Assembly (NCBI GenBank): GCA_022578965.1
Contig: MU400576.1
Span: forward strand, 163,210-227,209
Length of the DNA stretch: 64,000 bases
Direction: 5' to 3'
DNA from: Xylaria sp. FL1777
Taxonomy: Eukaryota; Ascomycota; Sordariomycetes; Xylariales; Xylariaceae
Of this stretch, positions 46,233 to 56,800 are shown in pieces. The number at the start of each line of letters is the position of its first letter. The stretch's first letter is position 1. Under the pieces are notes generated by a model. The model was not told where the DNA came from, did not search any database, and saw only the letters and a program-made list of their open reading frames with translations. Position numbers and translations under genes: made by a program.

Positions 46233-47078
46233 CTAGTTTGAACCCGATGGACAATGAAGATAGATTTCTCCGTTTACGTCCACAACCTCACTATCATCCT
46301 CAAGATCGTCGTCTTCAATATAGTCGCCCACTTGGATATCAACAACCTTCTCAGTTTCATCATCTTCGCCTCGGCCGCCAAGATAGACCTTCCACCGGTT
46401 TTTTCGTTTGAGAGACGCGCTGTCTACGTTGCGCGTGGCGAACCAAGAAACCTGAAGCTTGCGGTACTGGACAGCGAATATCTGCTCCCCTGGGGCCACA
46501 AACCTCGCCTGTTCGGATATATCCACGCAACGATAGACATCAGCACCGGCATCAAGAATACCGCTTGGTAGAGGTATTCCGGCCGCGTTGGCCATTAGAC
46601 TGGTTGGTACCTGGACCTTTGCTTCAGAAGATTTGGCCTTGCTTTCAGCGATTCCAATTTGAGCGTCCACAACAGTTTTTATGCCAGTGACAAGAAAGAC
46701 ATCTTCTCTTCGCTTAAGTGCACGCTCTAACCAATACCTTGTCTCGCCGTCTTCGCAGAGTTGTTGGAAAAACAGTCCAGAGTTTTGGAGTTGACGAGTA
46801 ACGCAGAGAGAAGAAGAGAGGTCAATCTTGGAATTATTGGCTGAGCCGTGACCACCAGACATAAGGTCAGAAAGTATGACATGGAGTCTAGAAGTTGATG
46901 CACGAGAGGTGGAGTAGCTGAAGTCCTCAACGCGTTGTGTGAGAACACCTTTGGCGGCAAATTCCTCCCTAGCCTCGAAAAAGTCCTCGTCTGGGAATTG
47001 GACATCGAGGACGAGGCGTCCCAGACTAACTGCGCCAGCAGGCAGTAAATAATCCAAGATAAACGATGCCATCGGCAT
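46233..47078 (-). CDS. Gasdermin-like pore-forming protein (fungal RCD-1/HET-Q1 type)
   Basis: A single exon encodes 281 residues, the size of fungal gasdermin homologues (RCD-1 in Neurospora, HET-Q1 in Podospora). These permeabilise membranes and drive heterokaryon-incompatibility cell death. Evidence is pattern-based: the start ASFILDYLLPAGAVSLGRLV, a strand DVFLVTGIKTVVDAQIGI that parallels the gasdermin-N LYVVTEV-type strand, and FVAPGEQIFAVQYRKLQVSWF, matching the IPxGSxLAFxVxQL strand. Basic stretches (LKRREDVF, LKRKNRWK) could contact acidic lipids. After LGGRG (R236) come about 45 acidic residues, a position and size like the short inhibitory tail removed from HET-Q1 by its protease. 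The gene lies 680 bp downstream of, and co-oriented with, a caspase-like protease gene. It could be another ascomycete pore-former; I rate gasdermin the best reading. Confidence 0.75.
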   Translation of the reverse strand: MPMASFILDYLLPAGAVSLGRLVLDVQFPDEDFFEAREEFAAKGVLTQRVEDFSYSTSRASTSRLHVILSDLMSGGHGSANNSKIDLSSSLCVTRQLQNSGLFFQQLCEDGETRYWLERALKRREDVFLVTGIKTVVDAQIGIAESKAKSSEAKVQVPTSLMANAAGIPLPSGILDAGADVYRCVDISEQARFVAPGEQIFAVQYRKLQVSWFATRNVDSASLKRKNRWKVYLGGRGEDDETEKVVDIQVGDYIEDDDLEDDSEVVDVNGEIYLHCPSGSN

Positions 47079-47757
47079 TGTGAGGGCGAGCGGAATGATT
47101 ACCTAGGAGTGGGGAACGTTCCACCTCGCAAAGAAGGCATGAGAAATTATGGCTTATAACACCCAGGCTGTCAGATGTCAGATGTTAGTGGAGTAAAGCA
47201 ACGACCAGCCTGAGCATCGAAGCACAGCCTCCAAGGAAAAGCTGTGTACTGTTATCGACGTTTGCCGCCGCTTGCTATACGGGCTTAATCAGCCCATACT
47301 ACGAAGTATTACGTCACCTTTACTCACTCCATTTTGCCCTACGTAGAAGCACGTATACAGTACCACCCACCAATTTTTTTGATTGGAGGCAGAAACAACA
47401 ACCGCCGCTACTAACAGGTCTCAGCCTCCAGCCCCAGTTAGGCAGCTATACAACATGCAAAGATGCAGACAGATCTATGCCTAAACCGTGTGACTCGGCT
47501 TCACTGGCAGGCAAAGGGCCGTTTCATTCGATGTAGCGCTGGTGTTAAATAATCTTGGCGTCGGGAGACCACAACTTGGAGGCCTTGAATGCTTCTTATT
47601 GCACGAAGATTGAAGCCGGTATACGAGATGGGTGTCACGTAGCATTGCGAAACACGCTCGGAACAACTGCCCGATTGAGCGGAAGACTACCTACCTACAT
47701 ACTGCGTATAAGGGCCTAAGGTGCCCGACATGCATTAGATGAGAAAGAGGAATTGGT
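47079..47757. other. Spacer between protease and gasdermin-like genes
   Basis: This 680-base spacer should carry the gasdermin-like promoter and the protease 3' end. No gene is seen. An antisense-looking frame at 47481-47666 has no motif. Confidence 0.5.
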
Positions 47758-49926
47758 TTAGTCGTCGCCCCAACCATAAGGGCGGTTGCCAAACCATCCC
47801 AGGGCTGGTGGAGGAGCAACCTCGATCTGGACATCAACTTCATAGTTATCGTCGCCTGCGGGGTCATAGTCCACGTGGCTTAGATCACTCTTCTTTGTGG
47901 TGATGTCGATGGACTGAGCCCAAAAGTCCCCACGGTCTTTCTGCTCAGGCGTAACTGTATTACGGTAGCGTCCGTGACCTACCCCGTCAGGATCCCAAGT
48001 ACTCCAACCCTCTAAGTCAGGCTGATTGTAGCGTCCAAAGTCTGTCTCCGTCTTTGTGACCAGCACCTTAAAAGTGTCGCGCATTTGGAAATCCGACTTC
48101 TTGGCGGCCTCCCTGAGTAATTCCGGGACTTGAATCGTGATGGGTAATCTCGGAGTACAATCATTCTGGCCAACCGCAAAACTGGCGGCACCCTCGTCGG
48201 GGAAGATCTGGCTGATTCCGTAGGCCTGGCCGAGATTGAAGATAGTGACATAAAGTACAGACGAACTGTTGTTTCGGAATGTTATATTGTAGCTTCGGCC
48301 CTTCGGCAAGCTAATGGCCTCGTCCTCATCTTCCCACTCTAATAGCGAATCGTTCCCATCATCTGGAACAATGTCAAACTTAAAGCTAGGTGTGTGAGTA
48401 GTGCGCTTCGTGGGCTGCAACTCGGCCAAGCTCTGATACGAGCACAAGTGTGGGAGGAGATACGCAAGTTTCTTCGCGAGGTCCCTTTCCCCTAAGTAGA
48501 GGCTAGGAACGTAACGCATCGCACATTTCTTACTGTCGAGGAATACCAGGCGCTTATGGTCATTTGCGACATTGATATGAAGACTGGAAGGGCCTTCTGT
48601 CACGGCACCAACGCCAGGATTGAATATCAAGTCAACCAGGGCCCCTCCAGGGCTCGGTGTAAGATGTGACCATTCATTTTGAAGGGGTGTAATGGAACTA
48701 GTCAGGTTTCCTGTGTCGAAGGAGATAATAGGGAGGTGTGCACGCTTGGAAAGACAAGCGATCCAACCTGGAGCTGCTTCACCTGGCCTGGTCAAAAATA
48801 TTGCCCTGGCTTTTAAGCCATCAATGCTGCGAACTTTGACCTCAGGGGCGTCTGGCGCCCTGGCTATAGGTAAGCCAAAGCGACATTGATCCGGTCCGTA
48901 GAGCCGAAATTGGTCTCCAATGTGTATTCCATGACCTTCTCCCTTATCAAGATAAGCATACCTCAATTTGTTGCCCTTAATCTCTGTAACGCTGGCTTGA
49001 GGACTGTTGTAGAGATCCTCAAATACATGTGTGCTAAAGAGTAGTCGACTGCGGTTGCCGAGATGCATGGGCGCCTGAGGAGTCTCTAGGTTTCCCTTTT
49101 CGCAGAGGGCCACGATATGGTTTGTAAGTCTCTCGTATGTTACTGGCTCTTTCGATTTATAGAGATCGTTCAATGCCTTGTGGAAAAAGTATGTTAGCAC
49201 TCCGGTATGTCCGTTATTACCGTCCGGACGTTCTCTTGCGAGCTCGTGTGGCTGACACGCGGCTAGTAAATTATGATTCCGAGTGCGATAGAACCAACCC
49301 CTTTTGATGGTCGCATTTCGTCCACCTTGATCAGTAGATGAATCTGGACTGAGTTGATCGTTCAAAGCAGGCCCATCAATCGCACTGGGCTCATCTATGA
49401 ACTTGGGACTGTCTGAGTCCCCAGGACTTCGGATAGCTCCCAAAGACCCATCCTCTCGATCAGCACCACCAGAATGACAACAGTCAAGGACAACAAATAC
49501 TGTAAGTCCCTTATTGGTTAAGTCCTCCAGAAGGTTGGACACCTCAACATCCGTCAGAACTTCTTTCATGGTGCATAAAGCCTCGTCATATGTGCCCTTT
49601 TCTAGTTCACGATATTTTGTTGGTATTCGTCTTCCATGCCCGGAGTACTGGAGGAACAAGAGACTACCAGGCCCCTTTTTCAGAGCCTCTTCTGCCACAT
49701 TGTTGATCAGCTTGACGACATTAGCCTTTGTGGGCAGTTGGTTGGAAGTTGGGTGCGCGGGAGACGTGATAATCTTGATCTGGCCATGGGGAACATGGAC
49801 TGTCTCCTGAAGAAAGGTCTTAATGAGATCAACATCTTTGGTGCAGCCAAAAAGATTTTTGTATTCTCCATTGTACTGGTTGATACCAATGAGCACGGCA
49901 AAAATCTTTGAGCTCGAAATAGCCAT
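47758..49926 (-). CDS. Caspase-like protease (peptidase C14/metacaspase type) with C-terminal accessory domain
   Basis: A single exon encodes 722 residues. Residues 5-290 are a caspase fold: FAVLIGINQYNG, LFGCTKDVDLI, the catalytic His in LQYSGHGRR (H97), and the catalytic Cys in VVLDCCHSGG (C150). YDEALC (D114/E115) resembles the acidic S1-pocket region of metacaspases, so basic P1 specificity is more likely than Asp. The second half (about 300-722) carries a beta-rich region (GIHIGDQFRLYG). Another segment at about 545-640 (SYNITFRNNSSSVLYVTIFNLGQ, then QIFPDEGAASF) resembles the DUF4384-type domain found beside bacterial caspases. No NACHT or repeat sensor is encoded, so the activation input is unclear. 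The neighbouring co-oriented gasdermin-like gene suggests that this enzyme cuts and activates it. Start: first ATG of the frame, beginning MAISSSKIFAVLIG. Confidence 0.88.
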   Translation of the reverse strand: MAISSSKIFAVLIGINQYNGEYKNLFGCTKDVDLIKTFLQETVHVPHGQIKIITSPAHPTSNQLPTKANVVKLINNVAEEALKKGPGSLLFLQYSGHGRRIPTKYRELEKGTYDEALCTMKEVLTDVEVSNLLEDLTNKGLTVFVVLDCCHSGGADREDGSLGAIRSPGDSDSPKFIDEPSAIDGPALNDQLSPDSSTDQGGRNATIKRGWFYRTRNHNLLAACQPHELARERPDGNNGHTGVLTYFFHKALNDLYKSKEPVTYERLTNHIVALCEKGNLETPQAPMHLGNRSRLLFSTHVFEDLYNSPQASVTEIKGNKLRYAYLDKGEGHGIHIGDQFRLYGPDQCRFGLPIARAPDAPEVKVRSIDGLKARAIFLTRPGEAAPGWIACLSKRAHLPIISFDTGNLTSSITPLQNEWSHLTPSPGGALVDLIFNPGVGAVTEGPSSLHINVANDHKRLVFLDSKKCAMRYVPSLYLGERDLAKKLAYLLPHLCSYQSLAELQPTKRTTHTPSFKFDIVPDDGNDSLLEWEDEDEAISLPKGRSYNITFRNNSSSVLYVTIFNLGQAYGISQIFPDEGAASFAVGQNDCTPRLPITIQVPELLREAAKKSDFQMRDTFKVLVTKTETDFGRYNQPDLEGWSTWDPDGVGHGRYRNTVTPEQKDRGDFWAQSIDITTKKSDLSHVDYDPAGDDNYEVDVQIEVAPPPALGWFGNRPYGWGDD

Positions 49927-51551
49927 TCTGACTTATTGGAAGCGCTCGAAGTGTTGCAAATATTGGTTTGAGGGTTGGGGTCTTGAACAGAATGAAACAC
50001 TGAGCACTTCACGTATGTATAGAAAGTGAAGACGATTTTAGGTGTTTATCAAACTAAGAACACTGACTGCATGGCTTAAGTCCAGTCTCAAGGCACAAGT
50101 ACTTATACTTGGGTATGCTCAGGCTATCTAAGTTCGCATGTCCGTGGCTGGCTTGAACGGCAAATCCCTCGATATCTAGGGGAACGGAAACGGAGGACTA
50201 GCTTCATGCATAATCTAACCGCGATTATCAACATTACCAAGAACGCATGGTGAAAAAAATATACATATATACCAATCAAATGTCCTTATGTCGATAATTC
50301 TATCTGGTTGTGCATGAATTTTTCTCTTTTCTAGTCGAACCTGTGTTGGCGCGCTTTCCGATAGGTTAACGGACCTTGTTTATGCACTTATGGTGAGCCA
50401 CCCTACGTATTATACGCGTCTTTCTGTGGTCATCAGACGGCTGTATGGAGATATTGAGGCTCAAAATCAAGCGCGGGGTTTGTTTAGGCAGGTGGGGAAT
50501 CTGCATTGGATTAGTGGTCAGTTAAAACGCTGAGCTTCTCGATATCCTAGACTACCCAGAATACAGTTTTGCGGCTGTCATAGGTGAACCAACGCTGTAG
50601 TATGAGCCCGCTGTAGGAGAGTATTGGATATTTAATGCAACGTGATACTCCAGAGCTCAACTACTGGATCCGGAGCCTCTCTCCGATGTTTATATTGGAG
50701 GGTAGCACTACGTTCGTCTCCCTGCCTAACCTTGCTAATAAAATACGGTATGTGCAAAATAATCTGATGGAAAGCCGGTACTTCACACCGCTAGTTCTCG
50801 AAGACATCTACCGGCATAACATAATATATTAGAATTCACTTGAGTTCATTGCCACCCATCACTAATGTTACATGTGCATTCAAACCATTGCTTATTCTGA
50901 GGAGCTTGCGCCTAGGCAGGTCCCGGGAGGCTGGACATGTGCAAATGCTTCTATCCCATTAGGGATACTAAAGCTGGGACTCTGACTAATATTCTTCTCT
51001 TTTAACATGGCGTATATGGAAGGTACTTACTTAAGAGCCTCTTGTCTAGTAAAAACTATGTACCTCTAGGTTCTGGGCTGTATCTGACCGATTGGTATGT
51101 TAGTAAGACTGGCTGAAATCACGACACCAGTCAGTGTCGTGGTGAGGACTCATGTAGTGACAGATCGCAAATTGTGCCCTGGTTTTGCTTTTGATCAAGG
51201 AATAGCGCTGCCAAATCAACTTGGCCGTGTGAAGGATGATAAGCCCAATAGGATTGGTGGATAACTCTACTGACGTGACAACTGGCTATGCAGCTTGGAA
51301 TTTTCGCTAAAGCGGCATGAATATTTCGTACTGTTATCATACTGGGCTGAATGTTGGGCATTAACCACGACTCATATGAGGGTTATAGCTAAATATCAGG
51401 ATCATGCATACCAATACTAGGACAGTGACGCTAAACATTACCTTTGAATCCCTCTCTATCTTTTCTAGCTCCCCGATCTCTCACCAAATCCTGCAACCCT
51501 ACTCAATCTACTACCGATCGACTCAGCATCTCCAGATAACTCAAGTAAGAT
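49927..51551. other. Intergenic region, possibly with decayed coding fragments
   Basis: No complete gene is seen in this 1.6 kb. Frames at about 50393-50535 and 50635-50832 read as protein-like fragments interrupted by stops, which suggests an old gene remnant. Neither can be assigned. Confidence 0.4.
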
Positions 51552-52502
51552 ATGGCCTACGTCAACGGTATACATAGACGTCAAGGTGTCTATTGCGGAC
51601 AGCACAAGACACGTGACGACTATCCCCTTCTCAGCTCTCATTACAACTACACAGTAAATGACTGTTCTGTTATGTGCAAACTCACAGAGTCTTATCATGT
51701 CAAGTCCAAAGTTGGACGTCAAGTCTCGTACTTGTTTGAGGTTCCACCTGAAGCCTCGGTAGTTAGGTTTGAAGCCAAGGTTGGAAGTATTCAGGTCAAG
51801 GCTATTGTCGAGGAGAAGGGCGAGGCCAATAATAAGTATCAGCAAGCTGTAGTCGCGGGTACTCAGGGGTGGAAGCTTGATAAAGTCAACGACGAAGGTA
51901 ATCACACCTTATTTTTATCTTATGTACTTATCTTATGCTTAGAATGCCAACCACTAATCTATTAAGCACTTTATAGTGTTTTCGATCGACTTGGGTAATG
52001 CGGTACAGAACTCACTGATCACAGTTTAGTAAGTTTTGGCCTATTACTTTTCCTCGCAGTTGCTCATAAGGTGGTTTGCACTGATAGTGTCTACTATCTC
52101 CATCTAATTTCAAGTGATACTCTCGAGGATTCACTTCGTCTTACGGTTCGCGCTGGCTTAGCTCCACGTCTTGGGGGAGCACCCGGTGGTATTATATCCG
52201 CCCCTACGGCTTCCGTTGGTGAAGACGCCGTAACTATTACCGTCGGAATTAACTCGGTCGTGAAAGGAAGCAAGATATTAAATCTTCAATGTATCTCTCA
52301 CCCGGCTGACACCTCCATTACCCTTGGTTTCTCTGATACCTCATTCGAGAAAATGACAGTAGCGCAACAAGCACAAGCGCATGACATCAGAAAAGCCTAC
52401 GTTAAGTTCACAAGCCAAAAGTTCTTTTACAGTAATTTCGTTCTTGTTTGGAATGTCCTGTACATTGACTATGCTTGGTGCTCAGTAAAGCGGCTCGATT
52501 AA
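51552..52502 (+). pseudogene. VIT-domain protein gene, frame-broken and truncated
   Basis: The sequence encodes a VIT (vault/inter-alpha-trypsin) domain, normally followed by a von Willebrand A domain. Exon 1 (51552-51897) has SYHVKSKVGRQVSYLFEVPP and KAIVEEKGEANNKYQQAVVAG, the VIT core. A GTAATC...TTATAG intron leads to exon 2 at 51977 (VFSIDLGNAVQNSLIT). From about 52062 the frame AHKVVCTDSVYYLHL...LRLTVRAGLAPRLG continues the domain. Between these, in-frame TAG and TAA codons at 52027-52032 and a frame change occur. The only GTAAGT/CGCAG pair there would make a 31-base intron, too short to be likely, and it gives the wrong phase. The reading ends at 52502 with a stop at the edge of the AT-rich island, before any von Willebrand domain. 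I read it as an inactivated, truncated gene. Intact relatives have unknown roles in fungi. Confidence 0.65.
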
Positions 52503-53641
52503 TTGATTGATTGATTGATTAATTATCTTTAACGTTAGGTATAAAGCTCTAGCTACTTTGCATACTTTCTATAAAGTATTAAACGTAGCAAGCTTTATTT
52601 ATTTATATTACATTAAAAGTATATATATACAGTAAAATATGTTAGTACAAAAAGAATTAATTAATTAATTAATTAGTTAATTAATTGCTGCGCGTTATAT
52701 TTTTATTAAATTATAATGCTATTTTATGCTTTTAGAAGTTTTATTATTTTAATGCTTATAATTACTACGCTTTAATTTTTTAAGCTAAAAACTTTAGTCC
52801 TTTATTATTGTTTTAGTTATTTAGTAGGTTTTATTAAGTTAAGCTTTTGTTTTTTTTTTTGTTTAGCATATTATTTGCTAAAGCAAACAGTTATATAGTG
52901 CTACTATATAGCTATTTTTAAAAGTTATTAAATTTTACTTGTGTTTTTAGTTATTAGTTATTATTAATTTTATATATGTTTTTAGAATTTTTTTTAAAAG
53001 TTAGTTTTAATACACTAAAAAAGTAGTAATAACTATAATATTTTTAGCTTTTAAGCTAAAGCTTAAAATACAACTATTTTTAGTTTTTTTTTACTATTAT
53101 TATTGCTTTTTGCTTTTTTTTGTTTTTGCTGTTTTTTTATAGAATTTTTATAAATATAGCACTATTTGCTTTTAAGTTAAAAAAGTAAGCATATTTTATT
53201 AAAATAATTAATTACTTAATAAAAGCTTTAAAACGCCTTAAGGTATTTTAGTAACTAAAAAAAATATTTAAGCTTATTATATATTTTTACAAGTTTTAAG
53301 TTATAAAGTAATATTAATTAGCTAGCTTTTAGCTATTTAAATTTATTTTTTTTAAGTTTTAGTTTAAGTAGCTTTAGCTATTTGTTTTATAGTGCTATTA
53401 TAAGCTTACAATTTATTAAGTATATTAGTTTTTTATTTACTATTTTTTTTAAGTAAAACATGCAAATATAATAAACTTTGGCTTTTTTATAGTTAAATTT
53501 TTTATAGTATTACTTATAGTTTTTATAAATTAATATAGTACTTAAGTACTATTTTAAAATCTTTTTAAAAAAAAATAATACTTTTAAGCATTTGTTTAGT
53601 TAGTATTTATATTTTGCGTTTTTAAGCTATTTTAATATGTT

Positions 53642-53834
53642 TGTTACGGGAGGTATAAAGCATTAAAAGTCAGGTATAATAGTTAATATATCTCTAGTTT
53701 TATAGTAAATATTTAATAAAACTAAAGCTTAAAGAAAAAAGGAAACTTCTATAAAATAAATATAGAAAGAATATTCTATATATATATATAACCTATAATA
53801 TGTGCTAAAGTACTTAAGTAGCTTAGTTATAATA
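53642..53834. repeat. Left LTR of the RIP-degraded element
   Basis: This 193-base direct repeat matches 61309-61501. In its last 94 bases it differs from the clean LTR copy at 63907-64000 (reverse complement) at 24 positions by my count. All are transitions in the RIP direction. Confidence 0.88.
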
Positions 53835-56800
53835 ACTATTTCTTTTTTTTTAATTAGGTTATTTTTAACTTATATATAAATAAAATTAATTAAAGTAATT
53901 AATCTTAAGTATAAGTAGTAAAATAAAGTAGTATAAAGTAATTAAGCATAAATGTAGTATATTAAATAAAATGCTTGTGTAGTATAGTAGTTAAAGTACT
54001 TATGTACTTATGCTTGTGTTTATATATTAAATTATGTTTATTTTGTGCTATATTTATAGCAGGTTTTGCGCTTATATTTCTGTTGCTATATGTTCTTTTT
54101 TTTCTTTCTTTTTTTTTTCTTTTTTTTTTAGCTGCTGCTAAACAATTAGTTTTAGCTATATATTTTACTACTGCTATTTTTATACTTATTTTACATCTTT
54201 TCTGTTTTTTTTTTAATTATTATTTGCATTATAATTATGCTGCTTAAACTTGCAGTAATTAAAAGTAATATATATAAACGTAGTTATAATTAAAGCTATA
54301 GTTATAAATGTAAACGTAAAAAATTATTGTAATTTGCTTTATGCTTAAATTTATTTAAAAATAAGTTTGATTTTACTATAAAATAAAACTTTAATAAACT
54401 TTTTTGCTAGAAGTTTAATAACTTTAATAATAAAAATAAAAGTTTTAGCAGTTTGCTTTTCTTTTGAAATAGCTCTAATTTTAATAAAAATATAAATACT
54501 ATTAAGCTTTTTATAAGTTAAAAGAAAAAAAATAAAAATAAAAATGAAAATAATTTAAACTTTATAAATTTAAATAAAAATTTAAATGCTGTTTTACGTA
54601 ATTTTAATATAAACAACATAAAAAATAAGTTTAATTTTAATGCAAATGTTAAAGTTTTTATGCTAGCTAAACGTTAGCTTGTTTTTATAGTAATTTTTAT
54701 TTATAAACTTTGCAAATAAACTATTAAAGCTAAAAACAAAAAATATAAAACTATTAAAAAAGCAATAGTTCTAAGTAGTTTATTAGTATATTAGCTTTGT
54801 TTTAAGCGTTTTAAAAAGGCATTTTAGCTAAAAAATAGCTTGTTTTTAAATATAGTTTGCAAATTTAAGAACTTAAAAATAATAGCTTATATAAGCTATA
54901 TAAATAGCTATACTTTATGCAAGCTTATAAGTTAATTTATGTTTATTTTAAATTAGTTTTATTAATAGGTTAGCTGCTTGCTATATTATATTTTAATATA
55001 ATATGCATTTAAAAGTTATTAAATTAGTTTATTTATTTTTTTGTTTTTTAAAAAAACGATTATAAAAAAGTTGTTATAAATAAAAATTATGCTATTGTTT
55101 AAAAGACTTCAAATAATTATTATATTAACTTTATAGCTATATAGTTTTGTTTTTTAAAAGCATTTTTGCGTTTTTTGTTAACTTATAAAGCTTAATTTTA
55201 ATTAATTAATAAAGTTAGCAATATAAAGGTAAGTTGTTTTGTTTTTATTTTATATAAAGTTTAGCTAACAATTAGCAATATAAAAACATTGTATTAAATA
55301 TAAGCACTTAGTAATAAAACGCAAATTTTTAGCTTGCTAAGCTATTAAGCCTTTTTATATAAGCGCTATAAATAGCTTTATTTAAACTAATTTTATAAGA
55401 TTTTTTAACAAAATTAAAATTATTTTTAATGCTAGCAATATGCTTGTTTAATTATATTTAAAATACAAGTTATAAACTATAAATATATAGCTTAAAAAGC
55501 TGCTTTTATTTCTTTTAAAAAAGATATACATAAAGCTATATTAATTATTACTAATAAGCATAAATAAAAATATTTAGTTGGCTTTTTTTAACATAAAAAT
55601 GTTTTAAAGTTTAATAATTAGTGTTTTAAAGCTTTTTTATAAAAATATTATAACTTGTTTGTAGCGTTTTTATATATAGCTTATTAATAAAGCATAAATA
55701 TTTTAAAACTTAAAGCAATAAGTATAATTTTTATTATATAATTAAAAACAAAAAAATAACTAGTTAGTATATATAACATATTTAAGCTTTAGTTTATAGC
55801 TAAATTAATAATAAATTAATACTATTTTGTTAGCTTAATAGTTTTGCTTTTTTTTTATAATTTAAGCACTTTTTAAAGTTTTTAATTGCTTTAAAAGCTA
55901 TAATATTAATAATAAATACTTATTAATTATATTTAGTTAGCTAGCTTTTTTATTTAATAAAATAATATTTTTTTTTATTATAAGTTATTTTATTTATTAT
56001 ATTTTTAACTTTTTATTTTTTTAATTTATTTTTAAGGTTTAGCATAAGTAAACTATATTTATGTTTAGCTTTTTAAAGCTTAAGTAGCTAAATTAAAAAA
56101 ATAGAATAAAAATAGCTATATTGTTCTAAAAAACTAATATAATATGCTTATAAACTAACTATAAAAAGAATTTAAAAAGGTTTAATAAACTTAAGCGCTA
56201 ATTTCTTATTTTTAAACTTAATATTTTTTATTAATAATGCTATTAAGTTTTTAATTTTAAAAGTTATAAGTTTATATTTATTATTATAGTATTTTATATA
56301 TTTATTAATTATAATTTATTATTGCTTTATTATTTTGTTTTTAATAGTTTGTAATTTATTAAAACATTTTTATATAGCTAAAATTTCTTTTAATGTAAAG
56401 TTATTTTTAACGAACAAACGGAATTTTAACATATAATTATATAAAGCTTTAAAAAATAATTGTTTAGTTATAAAATTAATAGCAGAATTTATAGCAAAAA
56501 AAGCTTAAAGTAAAAGTTAAAGCTAATTAATTTGTTTATTATTTATAAAGCACTTAAAATAACTTTTAATTATTTAGTTTATTTGTTTTGTTTGTTTATT
56601 AGTTTTAAAGTAAAATATTATTAAAAGCTTTTGCTTAACTTTTAAATAATAGCATAAATTAAACTAAAATTAGCTAGTAAAAACAAAGCTTTTATTAAAA
56701 ATAATGCTTTTTAAGCTACTATAAATATATTTAATTTTATAATAAAATAAAACTGTTAGCTTAACTAAAGTTATAGTAGTATTAACTAAAAATAGGTATA

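Noticed and set aside
53975..54247. Short frames inside the AT-rich island (also 59558-59779 and 63143-63406)
   Set aside because: They are Phe/Leu/Ile/Tyr-rich, as expected from nearly pure A/T DNA, with no motif. They are not genes.
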